Position numbers and translations under genes: made by a program. Shown one piece after another: positions 6,862 to 14,342 of a DNA stretch of 29,192 bases (positions are counted from its first letter, which is position 1; each line of letters begins with the position of its first letter). The notes under the pieces were generated by a model. That model did no database searches. It was not told where the DNA came from and saw only the letters and a program-made list of their open reading frames with translations. Location of the stretch: positions 1 through 29,192 of IMG/VR virus record IMGVR_UViG_3300017783_003294. One strand, given 5' to 3'. This stretch comes from a virus.

Positions 6862-7116
6862 ATGAGCGAAGATAAAAAGAACGCTGACGCAACAGAAGCT
6901 CAGGCTCAAGCGCCAGCACAAGAAAACGCCACAGAACTTACTATTACTGATCTTAATGCATTAAAGCAGATCATTGATGTAGCAAGTCAACGTGGTGCAT
7001 TCAAACCAAACGAAATGATGACTGTTGGGTCAACATACAACAAACTAGAAACGTTCCTATCAGCAGTAGCTGCACAACAGCCAGCACCTGCTCCAGACGG
7101 AACAAAAGGAGAATAA
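6862..7116 (+). CDS. small late phage protein with disordered ends
   Basis: 84 residues. Residues 1-24 are Ala/Gln/Glu-rich and the last ten are Pro/Ala-rich, so both ends are probably flexible. The core contains ELTITDLNALKQIIDVASQR and GAFKPNEMMTVGSTYNKLET, two helices joined by a loop. I recognise this core as one common in T4-like cyanophages, function unknown. A clear AGGAGA ribosome-binding site lies seven bases before the ATG. It is followed by the next gene after one base, so the pair is co-translated. Confidence 0.75.
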   Translation: MSEDKKNADATEAQAQAPAQENATELTITDLNALKQIIDVASQRGAFKPNEMMTVGSTYNKLETFLSAVAAQQPAPAPDGTKGE

Positions 7117-7117
7117 T

Positions 7118-7726
7118 ATGGCCGCATTAAAACATGTCGGAAGAGTAACTAAGACTAAGAAAAAATGTGCAGTAGCATATAGAGTGTTACCGGGCGATCC
7201 TGATAACTGCTTAGTAGTATTTACAGAAGCACTAGATGCAGCTGATCACGATTCTTTAATTAATTTAATTGAATCTAATGCTGGTCAAATAGCCGATGAA
7301 TTTGCAGATGCTATGGCTAGATCATCTTTATCAGATGGTAGAAACATGTTAGCTGCATTTCATAAAACTGGTAAACTTACTAAAGTAGCAACAAACTTAA
7401 TCGAAATGACACCAAATAATAATACGTCATTACCATTAGATGAACTTAATAAAACTATTGCAGAGCAAAAAGGTGTTACAGTAAACGATCTTGCTATGAA
7501 AAGTCCAGAAGGAGCAACTATTGCAGAAGTAAAAGATGCACCTGTAGCTAATCCAGCAGCATCATATACAGCACCAGCAACAACCGATGTCTTGACTGAT
7601 GAGGCACTTGCGGCACAATATCGTTCGCAAGCAGATTCTTTGTTTAAAGAAGCAAAGACTCTTAGAGAACAAGCAGAACAACTTGTTCCTACAAAGCGTA
7701 AGTCAAAGACAACGGCGGATGGCTAA
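7118..7726 (+). CDS. conserved phage hypothetical, Ala-rich, helical C-terminus
   Basis: 202 residues. The first 90 residues form an ordered domain beginning MAALKHVGRVTKTKKKCAV, with AYRVLPGDPDNCLVVFTEAL and a long helix ending IADEFADAMARSSL. A polar linker (about 120-155, Pro/Ala/Thr-rich) leads to a C-terminal coiled-coil-like helix from LTDEALAAQYRSQADSLF onward. No enzymatic motif. The arrangement suggests a virion or scaffold-associated protein; a late promoter precedes its operon partner. It overlaps the next gene by eight bases. Confidence 0.74.
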   Translation: MAALKHVGRVTKTKKKCAVAYRVLPGDPDNCLVVFTEALDAADHDSLINLIESNAGQIADEFADAMARSSLSDGRNMLAAFHKTGKLTKVATNLIEMTPNNNTSLPLDELNKTIAEQKGVTVNDLAMKSPEGATIAEVKDAPVANPAASYTAPATTDVLTDEALAAQYRSQADSLFKEAKTLREQAEQLVPTKRKSKTTADG

Positions 7727-8030
7727 AAAAGGCAAATTACCCTCTGATATAGTTAATGCTTGGCCAGAAATATTTAAAGATATTACTATCGATGTAGTAC
7801 CTATTGAATATCTACATAGTGTTAAGATATATTTCAACGACGGAAAAATATGGGAAATTGACGTAAAAAAGTCTAGATCTAAGCCTACTTTAGATATTGA
7901 AACAGCTTTGGAAGATTTATTTGTTGAATACGAAAGTAGTATTAAAAACATAGATTTTAGGCTAGATACACACAAAGTCAAACGAGATATTAAGAAGCGT
8001 ACACAAATCTTTATGAAGAAAAGAAAGTAA
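7719..8030 (+). CDS. conserved phage hypothetical protein
   Basis: 103 residues from the ATG at 7719; the in-frame ATG at 7599 is rejected because the extra 40 residues overlap the previous gene and are not protein-like. The protein begins MAKKGKLPSDIVNAWPEIFK and has IEYLHSVKIYFNDGKIWEID, then a charged helical C-terminus ending FMKKRK. No catalytic residues are recognisable. It looks like a small DNA- or capsid-associated protein of the late cluster, by position only. Nothing else of note. Confidence 0.74.
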   Translation: MAKKGKLPSDIVNAWPEIFKDITIDVVPIEYLHSVKIYFNDGKIWEIDVKKSRSKPTLDIETALEDLFVEYESSIKNIDFRLDTHKVKRDIKKRTQIFMKKRK

Positions 8031-8034
8031 TCGG

Positions 8035-8042
8035 CATAAATA
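8035..8042 (+). promoter_or_regulatory. T4-late-type promoter (CATAAATA)
   Basis: CATAAATA lies 30 bases before the ATG at 8073. The ribosome-binding site AGGAG (8061-8065) is flanked by CTATT and AATAG (8055-8059 with 8068-8072), a weak five-pair stem next to the start codon. Confidence 0.6.
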
Positions 8043-8072
8043 CTATAACAAATACTATTCAGGAGTAAATAG

Positions 8073-9230
8073 ATGGCATTACAAGTTAGAAGAGGTACCA
8101 ATGCAGAAAGACTAGGTATCACACCTGCAGAAGGTGAATTAATATTCACAACAGACACTAAACAATTATATGTTGGTGACGGATCAACAGCAGGTGGAAT
8201 AACATCTATTGCTGGTACTATTGACTCGCTTTTAGCTGATACTACTCCACAACTAGGCGGCACATTAGACTTAAACAACTTCGATATTACTGGTACAGGT
8301 AATATTAATATTACAGGTAACATTCAGGCTACAGGTAATATTAACTTAGGTGACGGAGTTGGTAGTGATGTTTTAAACTTAGGTGCTGAAATATCAGGAA
8401 GTATAATACCAAATACTGATAGTGCTCATAATATTGGTTCAGGAACAAAATATTGGAGTGAGGCTTGGATTAACCAACTAAATGTTAATAGTCAAATTAC
8501 AGCTGAAAGAATACAAGCAGATATTATTGCAGAAGATAGTACAGTTGTATTTAATGCGGCTACAGGCCTTGTTGCGGCTGCACAAGTAAGCGGAACATTT
8601 ACAGGTAACGTAGTAGGTACTACTACCGGTAATCATATTGGTACAGTCGACGGTGACCTAGAAGGTAGTGTTTTTAGTGACGATTCAACTTTAATTGTTG
8701 ACGGAAATAATAAACTTATTAATACTAACAAAATTACTACTGCTGGTTCTGCAGACATATCGATAGAATCAAATCTTAGCAACATTAGTACAATGGCAAA
8801 GATTGTTTCAATAGACAACGAAAGTGAAATTAGACTTGTTAGATCATCTGCAACAGATATAAGTGCAAGTACAGCCAGTTTCGGAACTGTATCTTTTACA
8901 AGAGAAGACACAAACGGAATTAGAACAAGTGCTATTGTGCTTGCAAACAAAGATTCGCTTTATTTAATGTCTGATCCAGCTGGCGATTTTAACAGTGGTA
9001 ATTTATCAGTGACACTATCAAACGGTAATTTAGCAGTAGGTAGTTTTGCAGAAGCAACAGAAAAATTAGAAGTTTACGGGAATACTACTGTAACTGGGTT
9101 TGTACAATTTGGTTCGCTTACAACAGTAGAACGCGATGCACTTACAGCCGCGAACGGAATGGTTATTTACAATACAACAGATAATAAATTCCAAGGCTAC
9201 GAAAGCGGCGCTTGGGCCAACTTAATCTAA
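8073..9230 (+). CDS. tail-fibre-like structural protein
   Basis: 385 residues. The N-terminus, MALQVRRGTNAERLGITPAE followed by GELIFTTDTKQLYVGDG, matches the short domain found at the start of Mtd-type and other phage tail fibre proteins. The middle is repetitive beta-structure with many Gly-Asn-Ile and Thr-Gly-Asn turns (TGTGNINITGNIQATGN and similar). The C-terminus, NGMVIYNTTDNKFQGYESGA followed by WANLI, is the module commonly seen at the end of phage and bacterial fibre proteins. It probably contributes to host recognition or to the distal tail. Late expression is consistent with the CATAAATA motif. Length is short for a complete fibre, so it may be one of several fibre subunits. Confidence 0.82.
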   Translation: MALQVRRGTNAERLGITPAEGELIFTTDTKQLYVGDGSTAGGITSIAGTIDSLLADTTPQLGGTLDLNNFDITGTGNINITGNIQATGNINLGDGVGSDVLNLGAEISGSIIPNTDSAHNIGSGTKYWSEAWINQLNVNSQITAERIQADIIAEDSTVVFNAATGLVAAAQVSGTFTGNVVGTTTGNHIGTVDGDLEGSVFSDDSTLIVDGNNKLINTNKITTAGSADISIESNLSNISTMAKIVSIDNESEIRLVRSSATDISASTASFGTVSFTREDTNGIRTSAIVLANKDSLYLMSDPAGDFNSGNLSVTLSNGNLAVGSFAEATEKLEVYGNTTVTGFVQFGSLTTVERDALTAANGMVIYNTTDNKFQGYESGAWANLI

Positions 9231-9246
9231 ATCATAGATAATCTGC

Positions 9247-9254
9247 GATAAATA
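9247..9254 (+). promoter_or_regulatory. T4-late-type promoter (GATAAATA) of the desaturase
   Basis: GATAAATA, identical to the motif at 3235. In T4 geometry the transcript would begin near 9260, within the 5' arm of the hairpin at 9255-9274. Confidence 0.62.
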
Positions 9255-9274
9255 CATTTGTAGGAGTACAAATG
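9255..9274 (+). promoter_or_regulatory. start-codon-sequestering hairpin
   Basis: CATTTGTA (9255-9262) is the perfect complement of TACAAATG (9267-9274). The loop is exactly GGAG, the Shine-Dalgarno core, and the last three bases of the 3' arm are the desaturase ATG. The 5' arm starts directly after the late promoter motif. Read-through transcripts would fold the ribosome-binding site and start codon away; late-initiated ones would lose most of the 5' arm. This is the T4 late-gene arrangement. Confidence 0.72.
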
Positions 9275-9913
9275 GAAATTTTAATCGCAATTCTAATCGG
9301 TATATTATGGAGCCAAGTGATAAGTCATTGGGGCGCCAGCATACTATTACACAGATATTATTGTCATAAACAATTTAAAGTACCAGTATGGTTTGAAACT
9401 ATTGGCTTAGCAATGCTAATGGTGGCTTGTATTCGTACACCCATTGGTTGGATTGCTAGTCATAGAATGCATCATGCACATAGTGATACTGAACATGATC
9501 CGCATGCAGCCAAACATGTAGGTTACTGGAAAGTATTACTAACAACTTGGGACATTCCTAAAATACCAATGAAGTATGCTAGAGACTTATATTCTAATCC
9601 AAGATTAGTATTTTGTCATAAGCATTGGTTCAAAATATTAATTGTAGTAAATGTAGCCAGCTTTTTAATTAGTCCATTGTTTTGGATTGCATTTTGTGCA
9701 ACACCATTTGTATTTGCTAAAATAGGATTTGGTTTACTTAATACAGTAGGACATAAGGTTGAAGGTGGCGCAGATGTTCCTTGGCTTAACTTTTTTATTG
9801 CAGGTGAAGGCTATCATAGACAACATCATAATAACTTCCGTAAAGTAAGATTACACAAGTACGACACTGCCGGATGGATTGCTGAAAAATTATTTGTAAA
9901 TAGTAAAATTTAA
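9272..9913 (+). CDS. compact membrane fatty acid desaturase
   Basis: 213 residues, about two thirds the length of usual delta-9 desaturases. All histidine boxes of the di-iron centre are present: H27-RYYC-H32, H64-RM-HH68 and H182-RQ-HH186, with the extra His in NTVGH at 161. Hydrophobic segments near 1-25, 42-60, 122-140 and 140-157 would span the membrane. The family introduces a double bond into acyl-CoA or acyl-ACP/lipid chains using O2 and reducing equivalents. In a phage it could change host membrane fluidity late in infection, which is inference. It has its own late promoter and hairpin, separate from the island promoter just downstream. Confidence 0.85.
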   Translation: MEILIAILIGILWSQVISHWGASILLHRYYCHKQFKVPVWFETIGLAMLMVACIRTPIGWIASHRMHHAHSDTEHDPHAAKHVGYWKVLLTTWDIPKIPMKYARDLYSNPRLVFCHKHWFKILIVVNVASFLISPLFWIAFCATPFVFAKIGFGLLNTVGHKVEGGADVPWLNFFIAGEGYHRQHHNNFRKVRLHKYDTAGWIAEKLFVNSKI

Positions 9914-9917
9914 CTAC

Positions 9918-9946
9918 TTGACAAATAACAAAAAATCTTGTATAAT
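9918..9946 (+). promoter_or_regulatory. consensus promoter of the 23-gene island
   Basis: TTGACA at 9918-9923, a 17-base spacer and TATAAT at 9941-9946, a perfect sigma70 consensus with the extended CTTGACAAATA. An AAGGAG ribosome-binding site lies at 9959-9964. No terminator or clear promoter is seen before 26836, so this site may drive the entire 17-kb island. Confidence 0.8.
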
Positions 9947-9969
9947 GTAATTAAATTCAAGGAGTGATG

Positions 9970-10581
9970 ATGAAGAAGCAAAACTTGCCGACAATAGCCG
10001 AATTAGACGTAACAGTAGATCTTAAAAAACTACGAGAAGTTACTAATGAACTAGCAGAAAAATTTGTTGATGTACGTACAGCAAATCCAGGTCTTTGTAT
10101 GAATCATGAAGAACTAGTTATGGATGTGTACGATAACTTCGAACAAATAAATCTAACTACACCTAGTGAAGTATTACCGCACACAGCCAGCATTAAAGAG
10201 CGTCTAAGACGCCGAGAAGAACACTTATATAATGTGCCTACAGAAGATTATACTGGAAGTTACTTTGAAGAAATAGTAACACAATGCAAAGCGCCTGCAA
10301 GTCGTATACGCATTACTAAACTTGCTCCAGGCAAAACAATACCGTTTCATGTTGACTATGATGTTAATTATGCTGTACGTTGTATTGTACCTGTGTATGG
10401 TGGTGCTAATGTTGTAAACTTATTCAAACGTGATGGAAAACTAGAAGCATATAATCTAAAAGACGGAACAGCAAATTTCCTTAATATTGGCTATCCACAT
10501 GCTGTAGTTAACATGAGCGATAAACCTAGAATAGCACTAATGTTTAGTTTGGACGGTACCGATGACATCGCAAGTTTATAA
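9970..10581 (+). CDS. Fe(II)/2-oxoglutarate oxygenase, aspartyl/asparaginyl hydroxylase-like
   Basis: 203 residues from the ATG at 9970, chosen for the five-base distance to AAGGAG; GTG at 9964 and ATG at 9967 are too close to the site. The Fe-binding triad is visible as H127-V-D129 in TIPFHVDYD and H177 in GYPHAVVN, with R187 (DKPRIALMF) as the likely 2-oxoglutarate-binding arginine. These fall on the strands of a double-stranded beta-helix as in the Asp/Asn beta-hydroxylase family. The N-terminal 85 residues are helical and unassigned. It would hydroxylate an unknown substrate, releasing succinate and CO2. First gene of the island, overlapping the next by 20 bases. Confidence 0.72.
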   Translation: MKKQNLPTIAELDVTVDLKKLREVTNELAEKFVDVRTANPGLCMNHEELVMDVYDNFEQINLTTPSEVLPHTASIKERLRRREEHLYNVPTEDYTGSYFEEIVTQCKAPASRIRITKLAPGKTIPFHVDYDVNYAVRCIVPVYGGANVVNLFKRDGKLEAYNLKDGTANFLNIGYPHAVVNMSDKPRIALMFSLDGTDDIASL

Positions 10582-11353
10582 TTATGATGATACAGAACTA
10601 AGAGAATTAGTAAAAAAAATACAAACACAAGGCCTTTCAATTCACCACGATCAAGAATTTACAGAAGATCAAATTGTACAATTTTTTAAACGTATAGGTG
10701 AATGTGAAGCTCCCGGATTGTTTATGAATCCTAAAGATCATCCAGAACTATTTTTAGTTTCTGATCGCAAAGACGAACAAGGAAACAAACTAGGAATGTT
10801 TGGCGGTGGCGAACTTGGCTGGCATTCAAACGGAAATAGCAGGCATCTTATAGATAAAATACTTATTGCATTATACTGTATTAAAGGTGATCCTAATACT
10901 ACGTTGTCTATATGTAATACAAGCGACCCGTTTTATAATTTATCTAAGGAAGAACAAGAGTACTGGCGTAGTATTACAATTAGATTAAAGTTTCAAAATG
11001 ATACAATGTACCATCTTGATGATGACGATCCTGAGCTTGAATTTATGAGTAAGAACAAAGGTAGTATTAGATCGTTAGTAGGACAACATCCGCATACTGG
11101 TAAAGATTATTTTTACTTTCCTTATCATTTTATTATTAAAGCATGGGAAGGAAAGAAGCAAGTAGACCATGAAGAAATTATTGAACGACTAAAGCCTATT
11201 ATATTTAAAAGTTGTTATCAAACACATCACGTATTTCAAGAAGGCGATTTGCTGTTAATGGATCAATTTACAACACTACATAGACGCACACCTGTTATGG
11301 GAGATAGGTTGCTATGGAGAGTAGCATGCGACTACAAACGAGTATGCAACTAG
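10562..11353 (+). CDS. TauD-like oxygenase with HxN metal motif
   Basis: 263 residues with the TauD/TfdA fold signature: GELGWHSNG around 85-91, TTLHRRTPV with H240, and LLWRVACDY with R253 for 2-oxoglutarate. The usual HxD metal motif is H88-S-N90 here, so one carboxylate ligand is replaced by Asn. The gene at 12251 has the same change at the same residue numbers. The N-terminal half shares MNPKD and GMFG segments with that paralogue, so they are duplicates that have diverged. It may still bind iron through Asn, have altered chemistry, or be an inactive partner. It overlaps the next gene by ten bases. Confidence 0.74.
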   Translation: MTSQVYNYDDTELRELVKKIQTQGLSIHHDQEFTEDQIVQFFKRIGECEAPGLFMNPKDHPELFLVSDRKDEQGNKLGMFGGGELGWHSNGNSRHLIDKILIALYCIKGDPNTTLSICNTSDPFYNLSKEEQEYWRSITIRLKFQNDTMYHLDDDDPELEFMSKNKGSIRSLVGQHPHTGKDYFYFPYHFIIKAWEGKKQVDHEEIIERLKPIIFKSCYQTHHVFQEGDLLLMDQFTTLHRRTPVMGDRLLWRVACDYKRVCN

Positions 11354-12240
11354 ATATAAAAAAACAACTTAGAAGTTATCCTTGGGTTGATGTTCCTACT
11401 TTTAAAGATGTAAAAACATTGCTCACTCAGCAACTTGCTAGTGACACATATTTTGAACGTGGTGTCGGCAATGCAACTAGCCAATTTGATGAAGTGGAAA
11501 ATCAGCATCGTGAATGGGTAAGTGATATTATAGACTTATCTAATTTTCCTTACTGTTACTTTACACATGGTGCAACAGATGCAATACATCACTGGAAACT
11601 TAGCGACAAAAGAGACTGGCAACGACTGTGCTATGGTGAGTACGAATACCCAGACTTTATAAGCACTCCTGGACAAGTTACCTGTGATGTACCTGGCCAA
11701 TATATGGACGAAGAAACAGGAAAGGCTGCGGTAAATGGAATTATTGATCCTATCAAACCATTATATGTTAGTGTACCTTCGGCGGCTGACGGAAATTATT
11801 TTAATTTACCAAAAACAACTGCACCAGTTATATTAGATTGTACATATGTTAGTTCGACTGATAAACAAAGAATAGATGTGCCTGCAAATACTGAACAAGT
11901 ATTTTTTAGTTTTTCAAAAGGTTTTGGATTAGTAGGACAACGATTAGGCCTAGTATATACAAAACAACCACACCCAACATTGCATAAATTAAAAGAATTT
12001 GAAAATTGGAATTATACAGGTGTACGCACTATGAATTTGATAATGTCAAAGTTTGCTGTAGATACAATGTACAATAGATATAGAAGTCAACAATTAGAGA
12101 TATGCAAGGAGTATAACTTTACTCCTTCAAATTGTTTCTATCTTGCAACCACCCGCGATAAGTATTACATAAGACGCAGGCGTATGAAGTGGAATGACTC
12201 TGCGAGGATTTGTCTAACTCCGCTTTTTAAAGATTTATGA
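11344..12240 (+). CDS. small PLP-dependent aminotransferase-like enzyme (fold type I)
   Basis: 298 residues from the ATG at 11344; the ATG at 11314 is rejected as lying deep in the preceding gene. THGATDAI at 74-81 looks like the phosphate-binding loop, ILDCTYV has the D165-xx-Y168 pair that contacts PLP, FFSFSKGFGLVGQRLG places K192 as the Schiff-base lysine, and R288 near the C-terminus could bind a carboxylate. The length is about 100 residues short of standard class I/II aminotransferases, with a reduced small domain. Substrate unknown: it may transaminate an amino acid or keto acid made or used by its oxygenase neighbours. Gap of ten bases to the next gene. Confidence 0.68.
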   Translation: MQLDIKKQLRSYPWVDVPTFKDVKTLLTQQLASDTYFERGVGNATSQFDEVENQHREWVSDIIDLSNFPYCYFTHGATDAIHHWKLSDKRDWQRLCYGEYEYPDFISTPGQVTCDVPGQYMDEETGKAAVNGIIDPIKPLYVSVPSAADGNYFNLPKTTAPVILDCTYVSSTDKQRIDVPANTEQVFFSFSKGFGLVGQRLGLVYTKQPHPTLHKLKEFENWNYTGVRTMNLIMSKFAVDTMYNRYRSQQLEICKEYNFTPSNCFYLATTRDKYYIRRRRMKWNDSARICLTPLFKDL

Positions 12241-12250
12241 GGTAAAAAAA

Positions 12251-13120
12251 ATGAACGACAAAAACATACTAGACTATACTGACCAAGAATACAAGGACTT
12301 AGTAGAACAGATTGTCCGCAACGGTTCAGCTGTATTGCATGACCAAAAATTAACAAGACAAGAGCTTGCACAAGTTTGTAAACGTATGGGTAAAGTTGAA
12401 GAATTAGATTACTTTATGAATCCGAAAGACAGTCCACAGATTAGTATTGTATCAGGTAAAGTTATAGACGGCAAAGCTATTGGTATGTTTGGTCCTACTG
12501 AACTTGAATGGCATGCCAACGGAACAGGACGCTATAACTTTGATGAGATATGTGTAGGACTTTATTGTGAAACAGAATGTATTGATACAGTTCTTAGTTT
12601 AGTTGATCAACGTGCAAGTTTTCAGGACTTGCCAGAAGCTGACAAAGAATACTTTCGCAGTATTGAAATCAATTTAAACAATGAAGGACCACGTGCTAGA
12701 ATTTGGCGTGATGATGGTGTGTATTCAAAAGCATATAAAAATCAGGGCGAAAATGATTTCCGTACAGGACAAGAACACTATCAAGAAACTATTGATAGGC
12801 GCCCGCTTGTAGCAAGGCACCCTGTTGACGGATCGGAATATTTTTATCCTATGTTTATCTATTTGTACAAAGCATGGGTAAACGGAGAACAAATGTCAGA
12901 TGCTGAATTCGATGTGTTCTTTGAGCGATTAAACAGTATAGTTACACGTTCAAGATACATGGTACATCATGTGTTTAGAGAAGGTGACTTGTTGTTTATG
13001 GATCAATTAATTACAAGCCATCGTAGAAGTGCTGTTAAAAACAAAGACAGACAACTTTGGAGAACAGCATTTGATTACAGTGTGGCAGTTGACGATTATA
13101 AACCAGTGAGATTTGAATGA
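12251..13120 (+). CDS. TauD-like oxygenase, paralogue with HxN metal motif
   Basis: 289 residues, paralogous to the gene at 10562. Shared landmarks are FMNPKD near 55-60, IGMFGPTELEWHANG with H88-A-N90, MVHHVFREGDLLFMDQ, TSHRRSAV with H257 and LWRTAFDY with R271. As in its paralogue, Asn stands at the position of the metal-binding Asp. The insert at 145-185 is longer and highly charged, so substrate choice probably differs. GAGGT at 12239-12243 is a good ribosome-binding site. The two genes flank the aminotransferase, which suggests the three act on one substrate. It overlaps the following methyltransferase gene by four bases. Confidence 0.74.
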   Translation: MNDKNILDYTDQEYKDLVEQIVRNGSAVLHDQKLTRQELAQVCKRMGKVEELDYFMNPKDSPQISIVSGKVIDGKAIGMFGPTELEWHANGTGRYNFDEICVGLYCETECIDTVLSLVDQRASFQDLPEADKEYFRSIEINLNNEGPRARIWRDDGVYSKAYKNQGENDFRTGQEHYQETIDRRPLVARHPVDGSEYFYPMFIYLYKAWVNGEQMSDAEFDVFFERLNSIVTRSRYMVHHVFREGDLLFMDQLITSHRRSAVKNKDRQLWRTAFDYSVAVDDYKPVRFE

Positions 13121-13761
13121 TAACAGTACCATGGCCTAATATAAGAACAAGCGTAGATACTAATAACAAGCGACCAGTACCTTTAAAAGAAGATTATGCA
13201 TTTGAAGATATGGCGTATCTTGATACAGTTGAAGCATACCCAATATTTGAAATTCAAGCTGACATTATTATACAAAAACAGTGTAAAGGAATTGTTGATG
13301 TAGGTTGTAGACACGGACCTGTCGTTGAAATTTTACACAAAAAAGGGTATACTGATTTTAAATATATGGGCTTTGATACTTCAAAGGAGCCTATTAGTAT
13401 TGCAACTGATAAATGGAAAGATCACGACAATATAGAATTTAGATGCAAGTCATGGAATGACGAAAGAACTTTTGATGTTAACTTTAATGTAGATCAAGTT
13501 ATATGGAGCGGAGTACTACTGTATAGACCAGATGATCATTTTGACTTTTTTAATAAAATTACACGCAACTTATATAATAGCCCTAACGCAATAATTCAAG
13601 AACCTATGTCAACACAACGGCACTGGAGAGACGATCTTGTTTTAAATACAATTTCTAATCAAATGAATGAGTACAAAGAGTCGTGTCAAATATTCAAAGA
13701 ACACCTACTTGACTTAGATGTTTTTGCAGGACAACGTTTAGTAGTAGACGTAACATTATGA
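13117..13761 (+). CDS. class I SAM-dependent methyltransferase
   Basis: 214 residues. Motif I is GIVDVGCRHG near 58-67, the acidic residue after strand 2 is in YMGFDTSKEPI, and motif IV region is VDQVIWSGVLLYRPDDH. The fold is Rossmann-like and the size fits small-molecule methyltransferases (such as Ubi/Hen1 type), not DNA methyltransferases: no DPPY or PCQ motif and no target-recognition domain. It would methylate an O, N or C atom of the pathway intermediate. Linked by ATGA-type overlaps on both sides. Substrate unknown. Confidence 0.78.
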   Translation: MITVPWPNIRTSVDTNNKRPVPLKEDYAFEDMAYLDTVEAYPIFEIQADIIIQKQCKGIVDVGCRHGPVVEILHKKGYTDFKYMGFDTSKEPISIATDKWKDHDNIEFRCKSWNDERTFDVNFNVDQVIWSGVLLYRPDDHFDFFNKITRNLYNSPNAIIQEPMSTQRHWRDDLVLNTISNQMNEYKESCQIFKEHLLDLDVFAGQRLVVDVTL

Positions 13762-14342
13762 TATTAGCACTTAGTACATCACAAGCCCCAACCAGTCTTA
13801 ATCATAGAGGGTTAAAACTATTAAGCTGCAAGTTTGATAGAATAGATTGTTTATCAAAATATAATATACCTGTAGTAAACGTAAATGGTATGGACTCAGT
13901 TATACCTGAAGAAGTATCTAGATTATTTGAAATGATGAATAAATTTAATAAGTTCGTATTTGCAATACCAGAATTTACCGGAATGATGAGTTCAAGTACA
14001 AAGAATTTATTAGACTGGGCTGTAGTAATATCAAATATGAATTTAGATCACGGCAAAGGATATCCTTGGACAGATAAACATGTTATACTTCTTACTTTTA
14101 CTCCCAGCGGTGAAGAAGGTGGTAATCGACATATGCCACAGACAAAAACTATATTTGAAAAGCTAGGAGCAAATGTAGTATATACAGATGTATCTAATTA
14201 TGGGTGGAAACACGTAATACCTAATAACCAAGAACACTTTAAAGCACTTAGTGATAAGATAAACAACTATTTGCTGTATAAATCTGATAATAAAGATTAC
14301 TTTAAAAATGAATATAATGATTGGAGCAATAAATGGAAATAA
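13758..14342 (+). CDS. NADPH-dependent FMN reductase / flavodoxin-fold protein
   Basis: 194 residues. The flavin-binding signature of the FMN_red family is seen as FAIPEFTGMMSSSTKNLLDW near 72-92, equivalent to PEYN-S-x-P-x-x-LKNAIDW. The N-terminal ALSTSQAPTSLN resembles the phosphate-binding loop, and TFTPSGEEGG a second flavin contact. The family reduces FMN or a quinone with NAD(P)H. Four nitroreductase-family flavoproteins and several O2-using enzymes follow in the island, and this protein may supply reduced flavin or electrons to them (inference). It overlaps the peroxiredoxin gene by ten bases. Confidence 0.74.
   Translation: MILALSTSQAPTSLNHRGLKLLSCKFDRIDCLSKYNIPVVNVNGMDSVIPEEVSRLFEMMNKFNKFVFAIPEFTGMMSSSTKNLLDWAVVISNMNLDHGKGYPWTDKHVILLTFTPSGEEGGNRHMPQTKTIFEKLGANVVYTDVSNYGWKHVIPNNQEHFKALSDKINNYLLYKSDNKDYFKNEYNDWSNKWK

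Noticed and set aside
7703-8323. 206-codon minus-strand frame
   Set aside because: It is antisense to the genes at 7719 and 8073 and is rich in Ser/Leu/Ile as expected of a shadow frame.
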